Source: Phycisphaeraceae bacterium (GTDB lineage: Bacteria; Planctomycetota; Phycisphaerae; Phycisphaerales; UBA1924). From it: DNA of 64,000 bases. How positions within the stretch are numbered: the first letter of the stretch is position 1; every line of letters starts with the position of its first letter. The notes under the pieces are model-generated. The model saw only the letters and a list, made by a program, of their open reading frames with translations, had not been told where the DNA came from and searched no databases. The position numbers and the translations under genes are program-made. The stretch spans positions 1 through 64,000 of the forward strand of contig JAHBXG010000017.1 of assembly GCA_019636565.1 (NCBI GenBank), given 5' to 3'. Of the stretch, positions 35,801-44,279 are shown piece after piece.

Positions 35801-35938
35801 ATCCAGGACAAGATCAAGGCGATCCTCGAGAGCAAGTCGGCGTCGGCTCGACTGGATGCGTACACGCTGTCGCACCTGACCGAGGCGAACGAGAGGATCA
35901 AGGGCGTCCTGAACTCGACGTATATCTACAACAGATAA
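32858..35938 (+). CDS. Secreted zinc-dependent metalloprotease (DUF5117 family)
   Basis: A 1026-residue protein. The N-terminus has a hydrophobic signal-like segment (LFALALCLAAGAAVSVG ending near AIAQ), followed by a Pro/Ser-rich linker. A DUF5117-like region follows (YTLWKKEKDGGLLAELP). The zincin motif HECGHTLGLRH gives His570, Glu571, His574 and His580, with MDYVPINM as a likely Met-turn. A Lys/Ala-rich insertion (about 630-665) sits after it. Members are exported peptidases of unknown substrate. ATG 32858 is preceded by GGAG nine bases upstream. It is a single-gene unit closed by a strong terminator. Confidence 0.92.
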   Translation: MLRDSASSEIRLFALALCLAAGAAVSVGPRAIAQPSTPPASPAAASGSDTPKPKDESGLKPFDEVSKGYEKVVSTADGKGSLYTLWKKEKDGGLLAELPPGWSNQKHFVAMTIATGETFAGLQSGQLYVYWKRLDNRMLLIAPETGNRSTGDAESKAGVKQIFTDRVLLDVPIVAMGPGGQPVIDLKDMLAGKVKEMFAAGGGVGGFLGSGLSGANSRLAGLKSAKAFPENIEISYEMPTAGGRMQEFHYSISRIPDSTGYTPRVADERIGYFTTVYRDLGKFTEEDKWVRYINRWNLEKADPRLKISPPKEPIIFYIEHTTPVRYRRYVREGVLRWNAAFEKIGIADAIQVYQQDAASGAHMDKDPEDVRYNFVRWVSNDIGTAIGPSRVHPLTGQILDADIILTDGWIRYFAQNYSEILPEIAMQGMTAETINWLDNHPEIDPRVRLADPGEREHVIERLRQERRDPEAAARRGVIGFGGMPMPTSVELASNPELLQQRLNLSAALCSVALGKGFDMAMMRMHLDIIGLTGDSTGITGTTNAGGASVNMLDGIPEWFIGPLLVDLVAHECGHTLGLRHNFKGSSIYTLAQVNSPDVKGKKSFSGSVMDYVPINMNVPDAKRLEEYLKAQADTNKSAKADQKDAEAKEESKGDASAKAPPAKGGSSGLGGPEKPQDLGDYAQIDNGPYDYWAIEYGYGFDDPKKVLARCNEPELAYGTDWDLQGPDPLVRQYDFTANPIDYANNLMDLARYHRSRLLERYVKDGDSWAKARRGYNLTLSFQTRAVAMMARQIGGSSVSYSKKGDPNAKDPITPFPAEKQREALKWVIDNTFSDSAWGLSPEMLAKFTNARWYDQGGFSEAIEDPAYPIHDRIAGIQTTALVLMMNPTTLRRVFDNEMRSPSSQEVLTLPEMMETVSKSVWTEIDKAPGQQFTARQPMASSLRRNLQRQHLEFLIFLTEPDAFSGEASKPISNLALLQLRTIQDKIKAILESKSASARLDAYTLSHLTEANERIKGVLNSTYIYNR

Positions 35939-35960
35939 GAGCCAATCCACATCGCAATGC

Positions 35961-36003
35961 GGGCCTATCGGTCTCACCGGACCGATAGGCCCTGTTTCTT
36001 TTT
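35961..36003 (+). terminator. Strong intrinsic terminator after the metalloprotease gene
   Basis: A perfect 13-base-pair stem, GGGCCTATCGGTC (35961-35973) and GACCGATAGGCCC (35980-35992), six-base loop, followed by TGTTTCTTTTT. It begins 22 bases after the stop codon. Confidence 0.92.
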
Positions 36004-36070
36004 GCGGGAGGGCGCCGCAGAATGCCTCGCCATCGCACAGAGCGATCGCGCCGGCCCCATTCCGCAACTC

Positions 36071-37237
36071 ATGACCAAACTGGCGATATCACGGAGCATG
36101 GCAACCAACGCATTTCCAGTCGCGATCATCTCCGCCTGCTGCTTCAACGTTTCTGCTCAAACGCTAAGCGTGCCGCCGGATTCCGATCGATGGGATCTGG
36201 AGGGCAAGGCGGAGGTCTCCGAGTTTCAGGGTAGAAAGTGCCTGCGCATCGAAGGCGGCGGAGCCGTTCTCAAGGACTTTGAAATGAAGGACGCCGTGAT
36301 CGACGTCGACATCGCCACGACAGCGAAGCGCGGATTTGCAGGTATTCAGTTTCGGATCGATCCATCCAATGGAAGCGGAGAATGGGTTTATGTGCGCCCG
36401 CACAAATCGGGCTTGCCCGATGCGCAGCAGTACACGCCATTCCTGAACGGCGGCGCCGCGTGGCAGATCTACAGCGGTCCGGGGTTCATCGGCCCCGTCG
36501 AGATTCCAAGCGGACAATGGTTTCACTTCCGGCTGGAGGTCACGGGGGCGCAGGCGAGGATGTTTGTCGGTGATATGAAACAGCCCTCGCTCGTGATCGA
36601 CGATCTCAAAAGCGGCAATCGCGCGGGGCTGCTCGCGCTCTCGGTGCTGACGGGAACGACCTATTTCTCGAATTTCGAGCTGCGAGAGACGCCCCAGAAT
36701 GCGTGGGAACGCCACGAGCCGCCGATGCCGCCGAAGATGCTCACCAAATGGAGATTGTCACCGGCGATGGATGCGCTCGACCGGAATCTGGAAAAGCCCC
36801 TGAAGGCGTCAGAACTCGATGCGATCCCGTGGGACATGGTTGACGCCGAAGCGCCCGGGTTTGTGGTGATCAATCGGTATCGCGCAAGCCCGGGTGTGAA
36901 CGCCACGTTCGGAAAAGACTGGTCCAGGCGGCTCGATCCCCAGCCGGGCACAAAGGTGGTGTATGCGCGAACGACGATCAACTCGGAGCGCGACGAAGTT
37001 CGGCAATTGTCGCTCGGCTATAGCGACGAGGTGCGCGTGTTCCTGAATGGAGAGATTCTGTTTCGCGGACGGAGCGCACAGTACTTTCGCGATCCCGGCT
37101 TCCTGGGCATCGTCAGCGTTGAGAACGACTCGGTGTTTCTGAAGCTGAAAAAAGGGCAAAATGAATTGGTCTTGGCGGTGAGCGAACTCGGAGGCGGCTG
37201 GGGCTTTGTCTGCCGTCTGGAGGACGAACGAGACTAA
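36071..37237 (+). CDS. Secreted lectin-like protein (LamG/DUF1080-type fold)
   Basis: A 388-residue exported protein. The signal peptide is NAFPVAIISACCFNVSAQT after a short basic start. Residues 35-205 resemble a concanavalin-like sandwich of the DUF1080/LamG type: KDAVIDVDIATTAKRGFAGI, then FRIDPSNGSGEWVYVRPHK and SGQWFHFRLEVTGAQARMFV. A second domain at about 225-388 ends in beta strands (RVFLNGEILFRGRS, NELVLAVSELGGGWGF) like a carbohydrate-binding or jelly-roll module. Sugar binding or hydrolysis at the cell surface is inferred; no catalytic residues can be assigned. ATG 36071 places the signal peptide correctly; an in-frame codon at 35957 would lie inside the terminator hairpin. Confidence 0.78.
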   Translation: MTKLAISRSMATNAFPVAIISACCFNVSAQTLSVPPDSDRWDLEGKAEVSEFQGRKCLRIEGGGAVLKDFEMKDAVIDVDIATTAKRGFAGIQFRIDPSNGSGEWVYVRPHKSGLPDAQQYTPFLNGGAAWQIYSGPGFIGPVEIPSGQWFHFRLEVTGAQARMFVGDMKQPSLVIDDLKSGNRAGLLALSVLTGTTYFSNFELRETPQNAWERHEPPMPPKMLTKWRLSPAMDALDRNLEKPLKASELDAIPWDMVDAEAPGFVVINRYRASPGVNATFGKDWSRRLDPQPGTKVVYARTTINSERDEVRQLSLGYSDEVRVFLNGEILFRGRSAQYFRDPGFLGIVSVENDSVFLKLKKGQNELVLAVSELGGGWGFVCRLEDERD

Positions 37238-37261
37238 AAGCACGGGCAACCCTGCAACCGA

Positions 37262-39028
37262 TCAGGCAGTTTCGGTGCGGGTTCCCCAGATCGTGCGGAG
37301 CGCGGCATCCATCCGACCCGCCAATGCGGCCCCGTCGCAGAGTGAAGACTTCGTAAACCCTTCGCGCAGCAACCGTTTCGAATTCGTTCGAGAAACACTG
37401 CTCTGCGGCGCAATCTCCGCGGAGCGCCTGGCGGCGATTGTCACGAATTCTTCCTCAGAGTTTGCGATGCAATCAGACAAGCCGGCCGCGGCGAGCAGGC
37501 TCGCGCCGACGCGAGATGCGTGCGAGTTGCCCGCGAGCGTCACAACAGGAGTTCCCATCGAAAGCGCTTCGCACGTTGTCGTTGTTCCGTTGTACGGGTA
37601 CGTGTCCAGCGCGATATCGGCGCGGTTGTAGGTTTCAAGGTGAGTTCGGTAATCGGGTGAATGGGGCGCGACTTCGATGCGGTCCGGATCGACGCCCCGT
37701 GAGCCAAAGACCGCGTGCAAAATCTCGCGCGTCCGCGGGTCGGAGAGAGTGCGAGACTTCAAGAGGAGCTTCGCCTGCGGCACGGCTCGGAGCACGCCCG
37801 ACCAGGCATCCAGCGTAGCGTCGGAGATCTTCTGCTGGGCGTTGAATGAGCAGAACGTGATCTCTCCGGGCTCAGCGATGCTGCTAATCTCGGGCGTGCG
37901 CGCGTCGGGGGAGAAGCAGAGAAAGCAGCCGTCGAGACGGATGAGTCTTTCTGTTGAGAGTGCTTCCGCGTCCGGCGGATCGGTGATGGAATCAACGATG
38001 CGATAATCCATCGCGGGGATGCCCGTCGTGCCCGCATAGCCGAGATAGGTAATCTGAATCGGCGCGACGCGCCGGGCGAACACCCCCGGGCGCGCGGTGA
38101 CGTGCAAACCGGACAGATCGATCGCGATGTCGACACGTGCGGCACGCACAAGCCGTGCGATCTCTTCATCCGACCTTCCCGCGGCATCGATCCACTCATC
38201 GCACAGGCCCTTTATCCGCGCCGTCGTCGCGTCGGCCGGTCCGAGCAGGCTGACGCCGATCACCGTCGCACCGTCGCGATCGCGATGCTCCAGCCACGGC
38301 TCCAGGAATCTCGCGACGGCGTGATCGCGGAAATCGCAGGACGTCAGCGCGATTCGGAGCGGGGCGCCCTGCCTGCGCTCCGGCGGCGTCCAATCGGACC
38401 CTCCCACCGACTTCGCAAGGGCTGTTCCGGCGCGCCGATGTATCTCTGCCAGCAACCCCGGCTCGAAACCGTCGCAATAGTGGAGCATCGTCGCGGCGGG
38501 GATGAGCACGCGGTGATCGGAGGGTGCGAGCTGAATCGCATGAAGCAACGCTTCACGTGCCGCGCTTTGGCGCAGGCTTTCGCCGAGCGCCCCGGCTCCT
38601 ACAAGAAGCAGGAGAAGATCGTTCGGGAAGATCTTGAGCGCCGAGATTGCTTCGTCTCCCGCTTCACCCGATTTCCCGGCGGCGCGGAGCGCATTGATGA
38701 GGCCCGAGCGGAAGTTCGGCGTCTGCGGGAATCGAGTGATTCCATCACGGAAATGCCGCGCCGCTTCGTCCGGCTTGCCGCATTCCTGGATGAGTTCCGC
38801 CGCGACAATGCGGATCTGCGGTTCTCCAGGAGTGCCGAGCGATGAGGTGAGGGCACGCGACGCCTGGTACGCCGCCGGCTCCTTCTCGCCAACTCCTCGG
38901 AGCACGCGCGCGAGCGTGAGCAGCAACTGTGGATCGTTCGATCCGCGTGCCGCCCGCTCCAGAAGTGGCCGTGCCGCGGCGAACTCGCCCCGCGACAGGT
39001 GCTGCCGGATTTGATCCTGAAGAGACAT
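37262..39028 (-). CDS. TPR-GT41 (O-GlcNAc transferase-like) protein, copy 4
   Basis: A 588-residue relative of the three tandem genes at 21623-27050, about 10 kb away. TPR-like helices fill the first 200 residues (QIRQHLSRGEFAAARPLLER). The GT41 domain shows TSCDFRDHAVARFLEPWLEHRD (key His kept, HP changed to HA), ITYLGYAGTTGIPAMDY, GCFLCFSPD, FCSFNAQQKISDATLDAWSG and DTYPYNGTTTTCEALSMGTPV. It is preceded by the cupin and AraC genes on the same strand, so it could belong to their transcript (44-base gap to the cupin). Sugar donor and target are unknown. Confidence 0.87.
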   Translation of the reverse strand: MSLQDQIRQHLSRGEFAAARPLLERAARGSNDPQLLLTLARVLRGVGEKEPAAYQASRALTSSLGTPGEPQIRIVAAELIQECGKPDEAARHFRDGITRFPQTPNFRSGLINALRAAGKSGEAGDEAISALKIFPNDLLLLLVGAGALGESLRQSAAREALLHAIQLAPSDHRVLIPAATMLHYCDGFEPGLLAEIHRRAGTALAKSVGGSDWTPPERRQGAPLRIALTSCDFRDHAVARFLEPWLEHRDRDGATVIGVSLLGPADATTARIKGLCDEWIDAAGRSDEEIARLVRAARVDIAIDLSGLHVTARPGVFARRVAPIQITYLGYAGTTGIPAMDYRIVDSITDPPDAEALSTERLIRLDGCFLCFSPDARTPEISSIAEPGEITFCSFNAQQKISDATLDAWSGVLRAVPQAKLLLKSRTLSDPRTREILHAVFGSRGVDPDRIEVAPHSPDYRTHLETYNRADIALDTYPYNGTTTTCEALSMGTPVVTLAGNSHASRVGASLLAAAGLSDCIANSEEEFVTIAARRSAEIAPQSSVSRTNSKRLLREGFTKSSLCDGAALAGRMDAALRTIWGTRTETA

Positions 39029-39072
39029 CCCGGCGGAGAATACGCGCCTTGCGGCATGCTGCAGAGCGACTG

Positions 39073-39423
39073 CTACGGCGTGGACTTGATCTCGACGCTG
39101 ATCACGCGAATCGCCGTGACGCCGATGTTCTCAAATGTGTGAGGTCCGAGCGGCGGCGACCAGACGGCCTCACCCGGACCGGCAACCGGAGCCCCTTTGC
39201 GCGAATCGGCGGTGACGTTTCCGTTCTCATCGCGCCGAACATATTCGCCCGGTTGAACGAAGTAGTGAGCGCCGGGCCACCGGTGTGTATGCAGTGGAAC
39301 AGTCCGTCCGGGCGGCACGAGAGTTTCGAGTACACGAACCGTGGAATTCTCGAGGAGCACCCGATGAAAGTCAGGGGCCGCGATGACCGCATCGAGAAAT
39401 TCCGGCCAGCTTTGCTTATTCAT
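39073..39423 (-). CDS. Small cupin-domain protein
   Basis: A 116-residue single-domain cupin. The metal-binding block is PLHTHRWPGAHYFVQPGEY (H-x-H followed by a more distant Glu), and the second half has GPGEAVWSPPLGPHTFEN with the C-terminal metal His. Small cupins bind a metal and often act as enzymes on small organics or as sensors; which one here is unknown. ATG 39423 is chosen because the alternative at 39474 extends into the AraC gene. It sits between the AraC-type regulator and GT41 copy 4, all on the minus strand. Confidence 0.85.
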   Translation of the reverse strand: MNKQSWPEFLDAVIAAPDFHRVLLENSTVRVLETLVPPGRTVPLHTHRWPGAHYFVQPGEYVRRDENGNVTADSRKGAPVAGPGEAVWSPPLGPHTFENIGVTAIRVISVEIKSTP

Positions 39424-39470
39424 GAGTAATAGTTCTCGCCTCACCGTCCGACGCGGGGGATGGTCGCGGT

Positions 39471-40421
39471 TCAAACGCGGCCCAATCGCTCACGTCGTAC
39501 CGGCAACTGGATGTGTACTTCAAAGTAGGTAGAGCCGTGCGCGAACGGACGACCGATCCAGGACTCAAACCCGGGATGATCGTCGGGCACGTAGCCGCTG
39601 CGCGGCAGCCACGAGCCGTAGAGCCAGAAAAGAGCCCGAAGTTCGAGCGCGATATCACCCCTGATCTCGACCTGCGCGACCGTCATCGCCGGAAAGCGGA
39701 AGCGGCCGATCTCGCCGCGCGGGTGACCGAGCTGCCGCACGCGTGAGGACGGAATCTCCACCGCGACGTGATAGCGGCAATTCTCGAGCGCGGTGACTTC
39801 CGGATTGTCCCACTGATAGCCCAGCCACTGACTTTCGGCAAGTCCGTGGGGCTCGGCCCAGGCGATGAGCCGGTTCATCGCACGAACGACCCCGTCACCC
39901 TGGTACGGCCTGTCCACCCGGATGTACGCCACCGTGCGAGCGGGAAGGTCGCGAAGGCGCACCCTGAATTCGTCCGGATTCGCTCGCGGCGGCAGTTTTT
40001 CAACCATGCGACCGCCGCGGGCTTCGTTCTCTCGCAACTTTGCGGCGTGCGCCACACGCCAGCCATCGACATCGAACGCGCGAGGGGATACTCCGTAACG
40101 CTGTTTGAATGAACGGGAGAAATCGGATGACGACGCGAATCCACAGGCGAAGGCGATCGAGGTCAGCGACACCTTGCGGGATCGCGCCATGAGGCCAAGG
40201 GCCTTTTCGAGACGGAGGCGTTTGGCAAAGTCGGCGGGCGTCTCGCCGATCACCGCCTGAAAGATGCGATGAAAATGAAAGGGCGAAAGCATCGCGATCT
40301 TCGCGAGCCGGTTGAGGCGAACCGGTCGATCGAGATGGGAGATGATGTGATCGACCGCGAAATTGACGCGTTCGAGGTACGCCGCGGGGGTCGCGGCCGA
40401 TCGTTTGCTGGAGATTCGCAA
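39471..40421 (-). CDS. AraC-family regulator with GyrI-like effector domain
   Basis: A 316-residue protein. The AraC/XylS DNA-binding part is at the N-terminus (about 15-115: DHIISHLDRPVRLNRLAKIA, FHFHRIFQAVIGETPADFAK, then IAFACGFASSSDFSRSFKQR). The C-terminal half (about 145-316) looks like a GyrI-type small-molecule-binding domain (ARTVAYIRVDRPYQGDGVVRAM). This is the layout of Rob/SoxS-like multidrug regulators such as BmrR-GyrI fusions. The start is TTG at 40421: an in-frame stop (TGA) lies seven bases upstream and GGAGG lies 12 bases away, so no longer start is possible. It is divergent from the DUF1579-VOC gene, which it may control. Confidence 0.87.
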   Translation of the reverse strand: MRISSKRSAATPAAYLERVNFAVDHIISHLDRPVRLNRLAKIAMLSPFHFHRIFQAVIGETPADFAKRLRLEKALGLMARSRKVSLTSIAFACGFASSSDFSRSFKQRYGVSPRAFDVDGWRVAHAAKLRENEARGGRMVEKLPPRANPDEFRVRLRDLPARTVAYIRVDRPYQGDGVVRAMNRLIAWAEPHGLAESQWLGYQWDNPEVTALENCRYHVAVEIPSSRVRQLGHPRGEIGRFRFPAMTVAQVEIRGDIALELRALFWLYGSWLPRSGYVPDDHPGFESWIGRPFAHGSTYFEVHIQLPVRRERLGRV

Positions 40422-40503
40422 GATCTGTCAAAACCTCCGGATGGCGATTTGTACGATATGAACAACTGGTTGAGCGTGCAACGCCATTGAACGTGGAGGT
40501 CAT

Positions 40504-41544
40504 ATGAAGGTGCGGGATGGTGCGAGTGCTGCTGTGATGGTCGCAGTCTTCTTGAGCGCGGTCGCGGCCTTTGCCGGGGCCCAGCCCGACTCCAAACCTG
40601 ACTCCAAGCCCGAAGCCAAGCTCGAACCCAAGCCCGCAGCGAAAGTTCCATCGACCCTGGCGAAGGCGCTCGAGGTTCTTAGGGTCGATGAGGGTGTTTG
40701 GACCGCCGATGTCTCGTTCTGGCTCAGGCCGGGCGCCGAGCCGATCAAGAGCACCGCAAGGGTTCACGCCGCCATGGACTTGGGTGGACACTTTCTATCG
40801 CAGAGATTCGAAGGCGCGTTCGGCCCGGAGATGGGGAACAAGCCGTGGACCAGCCTCTCCTACACAGGCTTCAACGCTTCGACTGGCGAATACGAAGCCG
40901 TCAGGATGGCGACCTCCAGCGCAACGATGATCAACGTGCGTGGCAAGGCAAGACCGGACGGCACGATTGAACTCGCCGGCACGTACGAGATGATGGGCGC
41001 AAAGGGCACCGAGCGCGACGTCATCCGGCACGACGGCCCCGACAAATGCACAATCGAATCGTGGATGTCGTTCGATGGTTCGCCCGAATTCAAGGGCGCG
41101 GAAATGGTGCTGACGCGCGTGATCGAAAATGCACAGCCCAAAGAAGGAGATGCGAGCATGAACCTTGGAAACTTCTCGGTGAGTTTGTCCGTCAAGGACA
41201 TCGGCGCATCCCGCGCTTTCTACGAGAAACTCGGCTTCAGAAAGGTTGGCGGCAATCAATCGCAGAACTGGCTGATCATGCAGAATGAGACCAGCACCAT
41301 CGGCCTCTTTCAGGGCATGATTCCCAAGAACACACTGACGTATAACCCGGGCTGGGACCGCAACTGCGCGACGCTGCCCGCGTTCGACGATGTGCGCGAA
41401 ATCCAGAAGGCTTTCAAGGCCCGGGGGATCGATCTGACGCTCGCGGCCGATGAATCGACAACCGGCCCGGCGAGCCTCATGCTTACCGACCCGGACGGAA
41501 ACCCGATTCTGATTGATCAGCACGTCGCGGCACCCGCAAAATAA
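40504..41544 (+). CDS. Exported DUF1579-VOC fusion protein
   Basis: A 346-residue protein. A signal peptide (about 1-26, ending AFAGAQ) and a Lys/Pro repeat linker (PDSKPDSKPEAKLEPKP) precede a DUF1579-like beta-barrel domain at about 50-210 (GVWTADVSFWLRPG, GGHFLSQRFEG). A glyoxalase/VOC domain follows at 219-340 (VSLSVKDIGASRAFYEKLGF, LTDPDGNPILID). Normally these are separate genes; here they are one reading frame. The ATG has GGAGG six bases upstream. The gene is divergent from the AraC/GyrI regulator by 82 bases, which suggests it is its target. VOC activity (lyase, dioxygenase or resistance) cannot be assigned. Confidence 0.85.
   Translation: MKVRDGASAAVMVAVFLSAVAAFAGAQPDSKPDSKPEAKLEPKPAAKVPSTLAKALEVLRVDEGVWTADVSFWLRPGAEPIKSTARVHAAMDLGGHFLSQRFEGAFGPEMGNKPWTSLSYTGFNASTGEYEAVRMATSSATMINVRGKARPDGTIELAGTYEMMGAKGTERDVIRHDGPDKCTIESWMSFDGSPEFKGAEMVLTRVIENAQPKEGDASMNLGNFSVSLSVKDIGASRAFYEKLGFRKVGGNQSQNWLIMQNETSTIGLFQGMIPKNTLTYNPGWDRNCATLPAFDDVREIQKAFKARGIDLTLAADESTTGPASLMLTDPDGNPILIDQHVAAPAK
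41144..41160 (+). promoter_or_regulatory. Internal ribosome-binding site at the DUF1579-VOC junction
   Basis: AAGGAG at 41144-41149 stands eight bases before an in-frame ATG (41158-41160, residue Met219), exactly where the VOC domain begins. Spacing and sequence are those of a real Shine-Dalgarno. It could drive separate synthesis of a cytoplasmic VOC protein from the same mRNA, or be left over from a gene fusion. Confidence 0.55.
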
Positions 41545-41627
41545 GGGAAGCCGCCCGGCATCGCGTGTTTGGCAAGCCGTAGACTGGAGCCGAAGGACAG
41601 TCTTTGCGCGGCTCCGGGAAACACGCA

Positions 41628-44225
41628 ATGGCGAGCGATGATTCGACTTTTTCGTCGGAACCGACGATCGACGGACCGCAGGATTCTGCCGCCGCGGCGA
41701 TCATGGCGGCGCACCTTTCCGAGGGTCCGGGCTCGAGAATCGGTCCATATCGGATTCTGCAACTGATCGGCGAAGGCGGGTTCGGGTCAGTTTTCCTGGC
41801 GCAGCAGGAGCAGCCGGTCCAGCGCCGGGTGGCGCTCAAGATCATCAAACTGGGAATGGACACGCGCCGGGTTGTTGCGCGCTTCGAACAGGAGCGTCAG
41901 GCTCTGGCGATGATGGATCATCCCAACATCGCCCGCGTGCTCGACGCCGGCGCGACCGAAACGGGCCGGCCCTACTTCGTGATGGAGCTCGTGAAGGGCG
42001 ATCCGATCGTCGAGTATTGCGACAAGCACAACCTCAGCATCCGCGAGCGGCTTGATCTCTTCGCACAGGTGTGCACGGCGGTCCAGCACGCCCACACCAA
42101 GGGGATCATCCACCGGGACCTCAAACCCAGCAACATATTGGTCTCGATGCAGGATGGAGTGCCGAGTCCAAAGGTCATTGACTTCGGGATCGCCAAAGCC
42201 ACGAGCACGCAGCTGACCGACAAGACGATCTTCACCGAACATCGGCAGCTCATTGGCACGCCGGAATACATGAGCCCGGAGCAGGCCGAAGGCTCCCTGG
42301 ATATCGATACGCGCACGGACGTCTACTCGCTGGGGGTCTTGCTCTACGAATTGCTGACCGGCACCACCCCCTTCAGCACCAAGGAACTTCGTTCGGCGAG
42401 CCATGAGGAGGTTCAGCGAATCATCCGCGAAGTGGATCCTCCGGTCCCCAGCACGCGGATCTCTCGAAACAGCGACACGATCATCTCGATTGCCGCGAAA
42501 CGTCAGACCGAGCCGCGCAGACTGGGATCCACCATTCGTGGCGAACTGGACTGGATCGCGATGAAGGCAATGGAGAAGGATCGCCAGCGCCGCTACGAGA
42601 CCGCGAACGGGCTTGCGGCGGATATCCGTCGCTACCTGGCCGGCGAGGCCGTGGTCGCGGCGCCGGCGAGCGCGGCCTACCGCGTTCGGAAGTTCGTCAA
42701 GCGACACCGCGTGATGGTCATCGCGGGAGCCGTGGTCACCGCAGCCCTGGTGTTGGGAGTGATCGGAACCAGCATCGGGCTGCTGGAGGCGAACACGCAG
42801 AGACGCCTTGCGGAAAAGAATGCGGAACGCGCAACCGAGGAAGCAAACCGCGCGACCAAGGCTGAGAATGTAGCGCAATCGCGGCTGGCGGAGTCCGAAG
42901 CGACCGTCACCTTCCTGGACGAAATGCTGGGTGCGGCAGACCCCAATGCGCAGGGCAAGGATGTGACCGTCCGCACGGTGCTCGACAACGCGTCGAAAAC
43001 CGTGGGAGAAAAGTTCGCGGCGCGTCCGCTGGTGTCGGCACGTCTCCACGGAACGATCGGCCGGACCTATGTCAGCCTCGGCGCGTACGAGCCCGCGGAG
43101 TTGCACCTGCGGGAGCAACTGCGGATCCGGCGTGAGAAATTGGGCGCGGAACATGAAGACACTTGCCGCGCCGTAAATGACCTGGGCATCTTTCTCACCA
43201 AGATGGGAAAACAGGCCGAGTCGCAAGCTCTTTTGAAGATCGCCCTCGCGGAACACACCCGCCTTTTTGGTCGCCAAAACCCGATCACGCTTCAAACGAT
43301 GGATGCGCTCGCCGCTTCGTATGTCGAACAGATGCGTTCGGCAGAAGCCGAACCGCTCTTGCGGGAAGTCCTGGACATCCGCAAGGCAACATCGGGCGCT
43401 GACAACACCGAAACCGTTTCGTCCATGAACGGCCTTGCGACGCTGTACGCGGATACCGGCCGGTTCGACGAGTCGGAAAAACTCTTCGAAGAAGCATCGC
43501 AGATTCAGGAGCGACTGAGCGGGCGCGATCACCCGCTGACGCTGGAAGTTCGAAGCAACCTCGCCTGGCTCGAATACTGGGCCGCGATGCAGGAGAAGAC
43601 ATCGAACCCGGAAAATTCAAAGCGGCGGATAGCGCGCGCCCGGGCTATCGGCGAAGAAGTGTTCGAAGCGAAAAAGCGGGTGCTGGGCGAGGAACATCAG
43701 AGCACTCTTGCAACGATGAGCAACCTCGCCTCGGTGTACAAGCAGTTGGGAATGCTCGACGAGGCGGAGGCGCTGGCGCGAAAGGATCTCGAGATCATCT
43801 CACGCGTTCTGGGCGAAGATCACCCCGACACGATCGTTTCTCTCGCCAATCTCGGAGCGCAGTTGCGCAGCCGCGATCGATGCGCGGAGGCGCTGCCGTA
43901 TCTGGAAAGAGCAATTCGCGGCTCAAGGAAGATGCTGCCGCCCGATCATGAGGGGACAGGATTCGCGCTCGGCTGGTACGCGAGTTGTCTCAGTTCGCTG
44001 GGTCGGTTTGCAGAGGCCGAGCCGGCGATGCTGGAGGGGCGTGCGATCGTGGCGAAGAAAATGGGGGAGACCAACGAGATCACCATCCAGATGACAAAGG
44101 ACATCGTGAAGCTGTACCAAGATTGGGAGAAAGCAGATCCAGCGGCCGGACACGCAGCGAAAGCCGCCGAGTGGATGAAAGCACTCGAGTCGGCTGAAGC
44201 ATCGCTAAAGCCCGCGAGCCGCTGA
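41628..44225 (+). CDS. Ser/Thr protein kinase with TPR domain
   Basis: An 865-residue Hanks-type kinase. The kinase domain (about 40-340) has the Gly loop [10 protein letters not shown] (48-57), Lys71 in [15 protein letters not shown] (162-169) with the catalytic Asp164, DFG (185-187) and [10 protein letters not shown]. One membrane helix at about 361-385 ([25 protein letters not shown]) is followed by an Ala/Glu/Arg coiled segment and a large TPR array to the C-terminus ([38 protein letters not shown]). The kinase is inside and the TPRs outside (inference). Such kinases are numerous in planctomycetes. ATG 41628; an in-frame TTG at 41604 adds eight residues. No phosphatase is adjacent. Confidence 0.95.
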   Translation: MASDDSTFSSEPTIDGPQDSAAAAIMAAHLSEGPGSRIGPYRILQLIGEGGFGSVFLAQQEQPVQRRVALKIIKLGMDTRRVVARFEQERQALAMMDHPNIARVLDAGATETGRPYFVMELVKGDPIVEYCDKHNLSIRERLDLFAQVCTAVQHAHTKGIIHRDLKPSNILVSMQDGVPSPKVIDFGIAKATSTQLTDKTIFTEHRQLIGTPEYMSPEQAEGSLDIDTRTDVYSLGVLLYELLTGTTPFSTKELRSASHEEVQRIIREVDPPVPSTRISRNSDTIISIAAKRQTEPRRLGSTIRGELDWIAMKAMEKDRQRRYETANGLAADIRRYLAGEAVVAAPASAAYRVRKFVKRHRVMVIAGAVVTAALVLGVIGTSIGLLEANTQRRLAEKNAERATEEANRATKAENVAQSRLAESEATVTFLDEMLGAADPNAQGKDVTVRTVLDNASKTVGEKFAARPLVSARLHGTIGRTYVSLGAYEPAELHLREQLRIRREKLGAEHEDTCRAVNDLGIFLTKMGKQAESQALLKIALAEHTRLFGRQNPITLQTMDALAASYVEQMRSAEAEPLLREVLDIRKATSGADNTETVSSMNGLATLYADTGRFDESEKLFEEASQIQERLSGRDHPLTLEVRSNLAWLEYWAAMQEKTSNPENSKRRIARARAIGEEVFEAKKRVLGEEHQSTLATMSNLASVYKQLGMLDEAEALARKDLEIISRVLGEDHPDTIVSLANLGAQLRSRDRCAEALPYLERAIRGSRKMLPPDHEGTGFALGWYASCLSSLGRFAEAEPAMLEGRAIVAKKMGETNEITIQMTKDIVKLYQDWEKADPAAGHAAKAAEWMKALESAEASLKPASR

Positions 44226-44279
44226 GCGGATGCACCGCGCCCGTGGGGACGCCTGAAAAACGATGCGTACCGGACGGGC

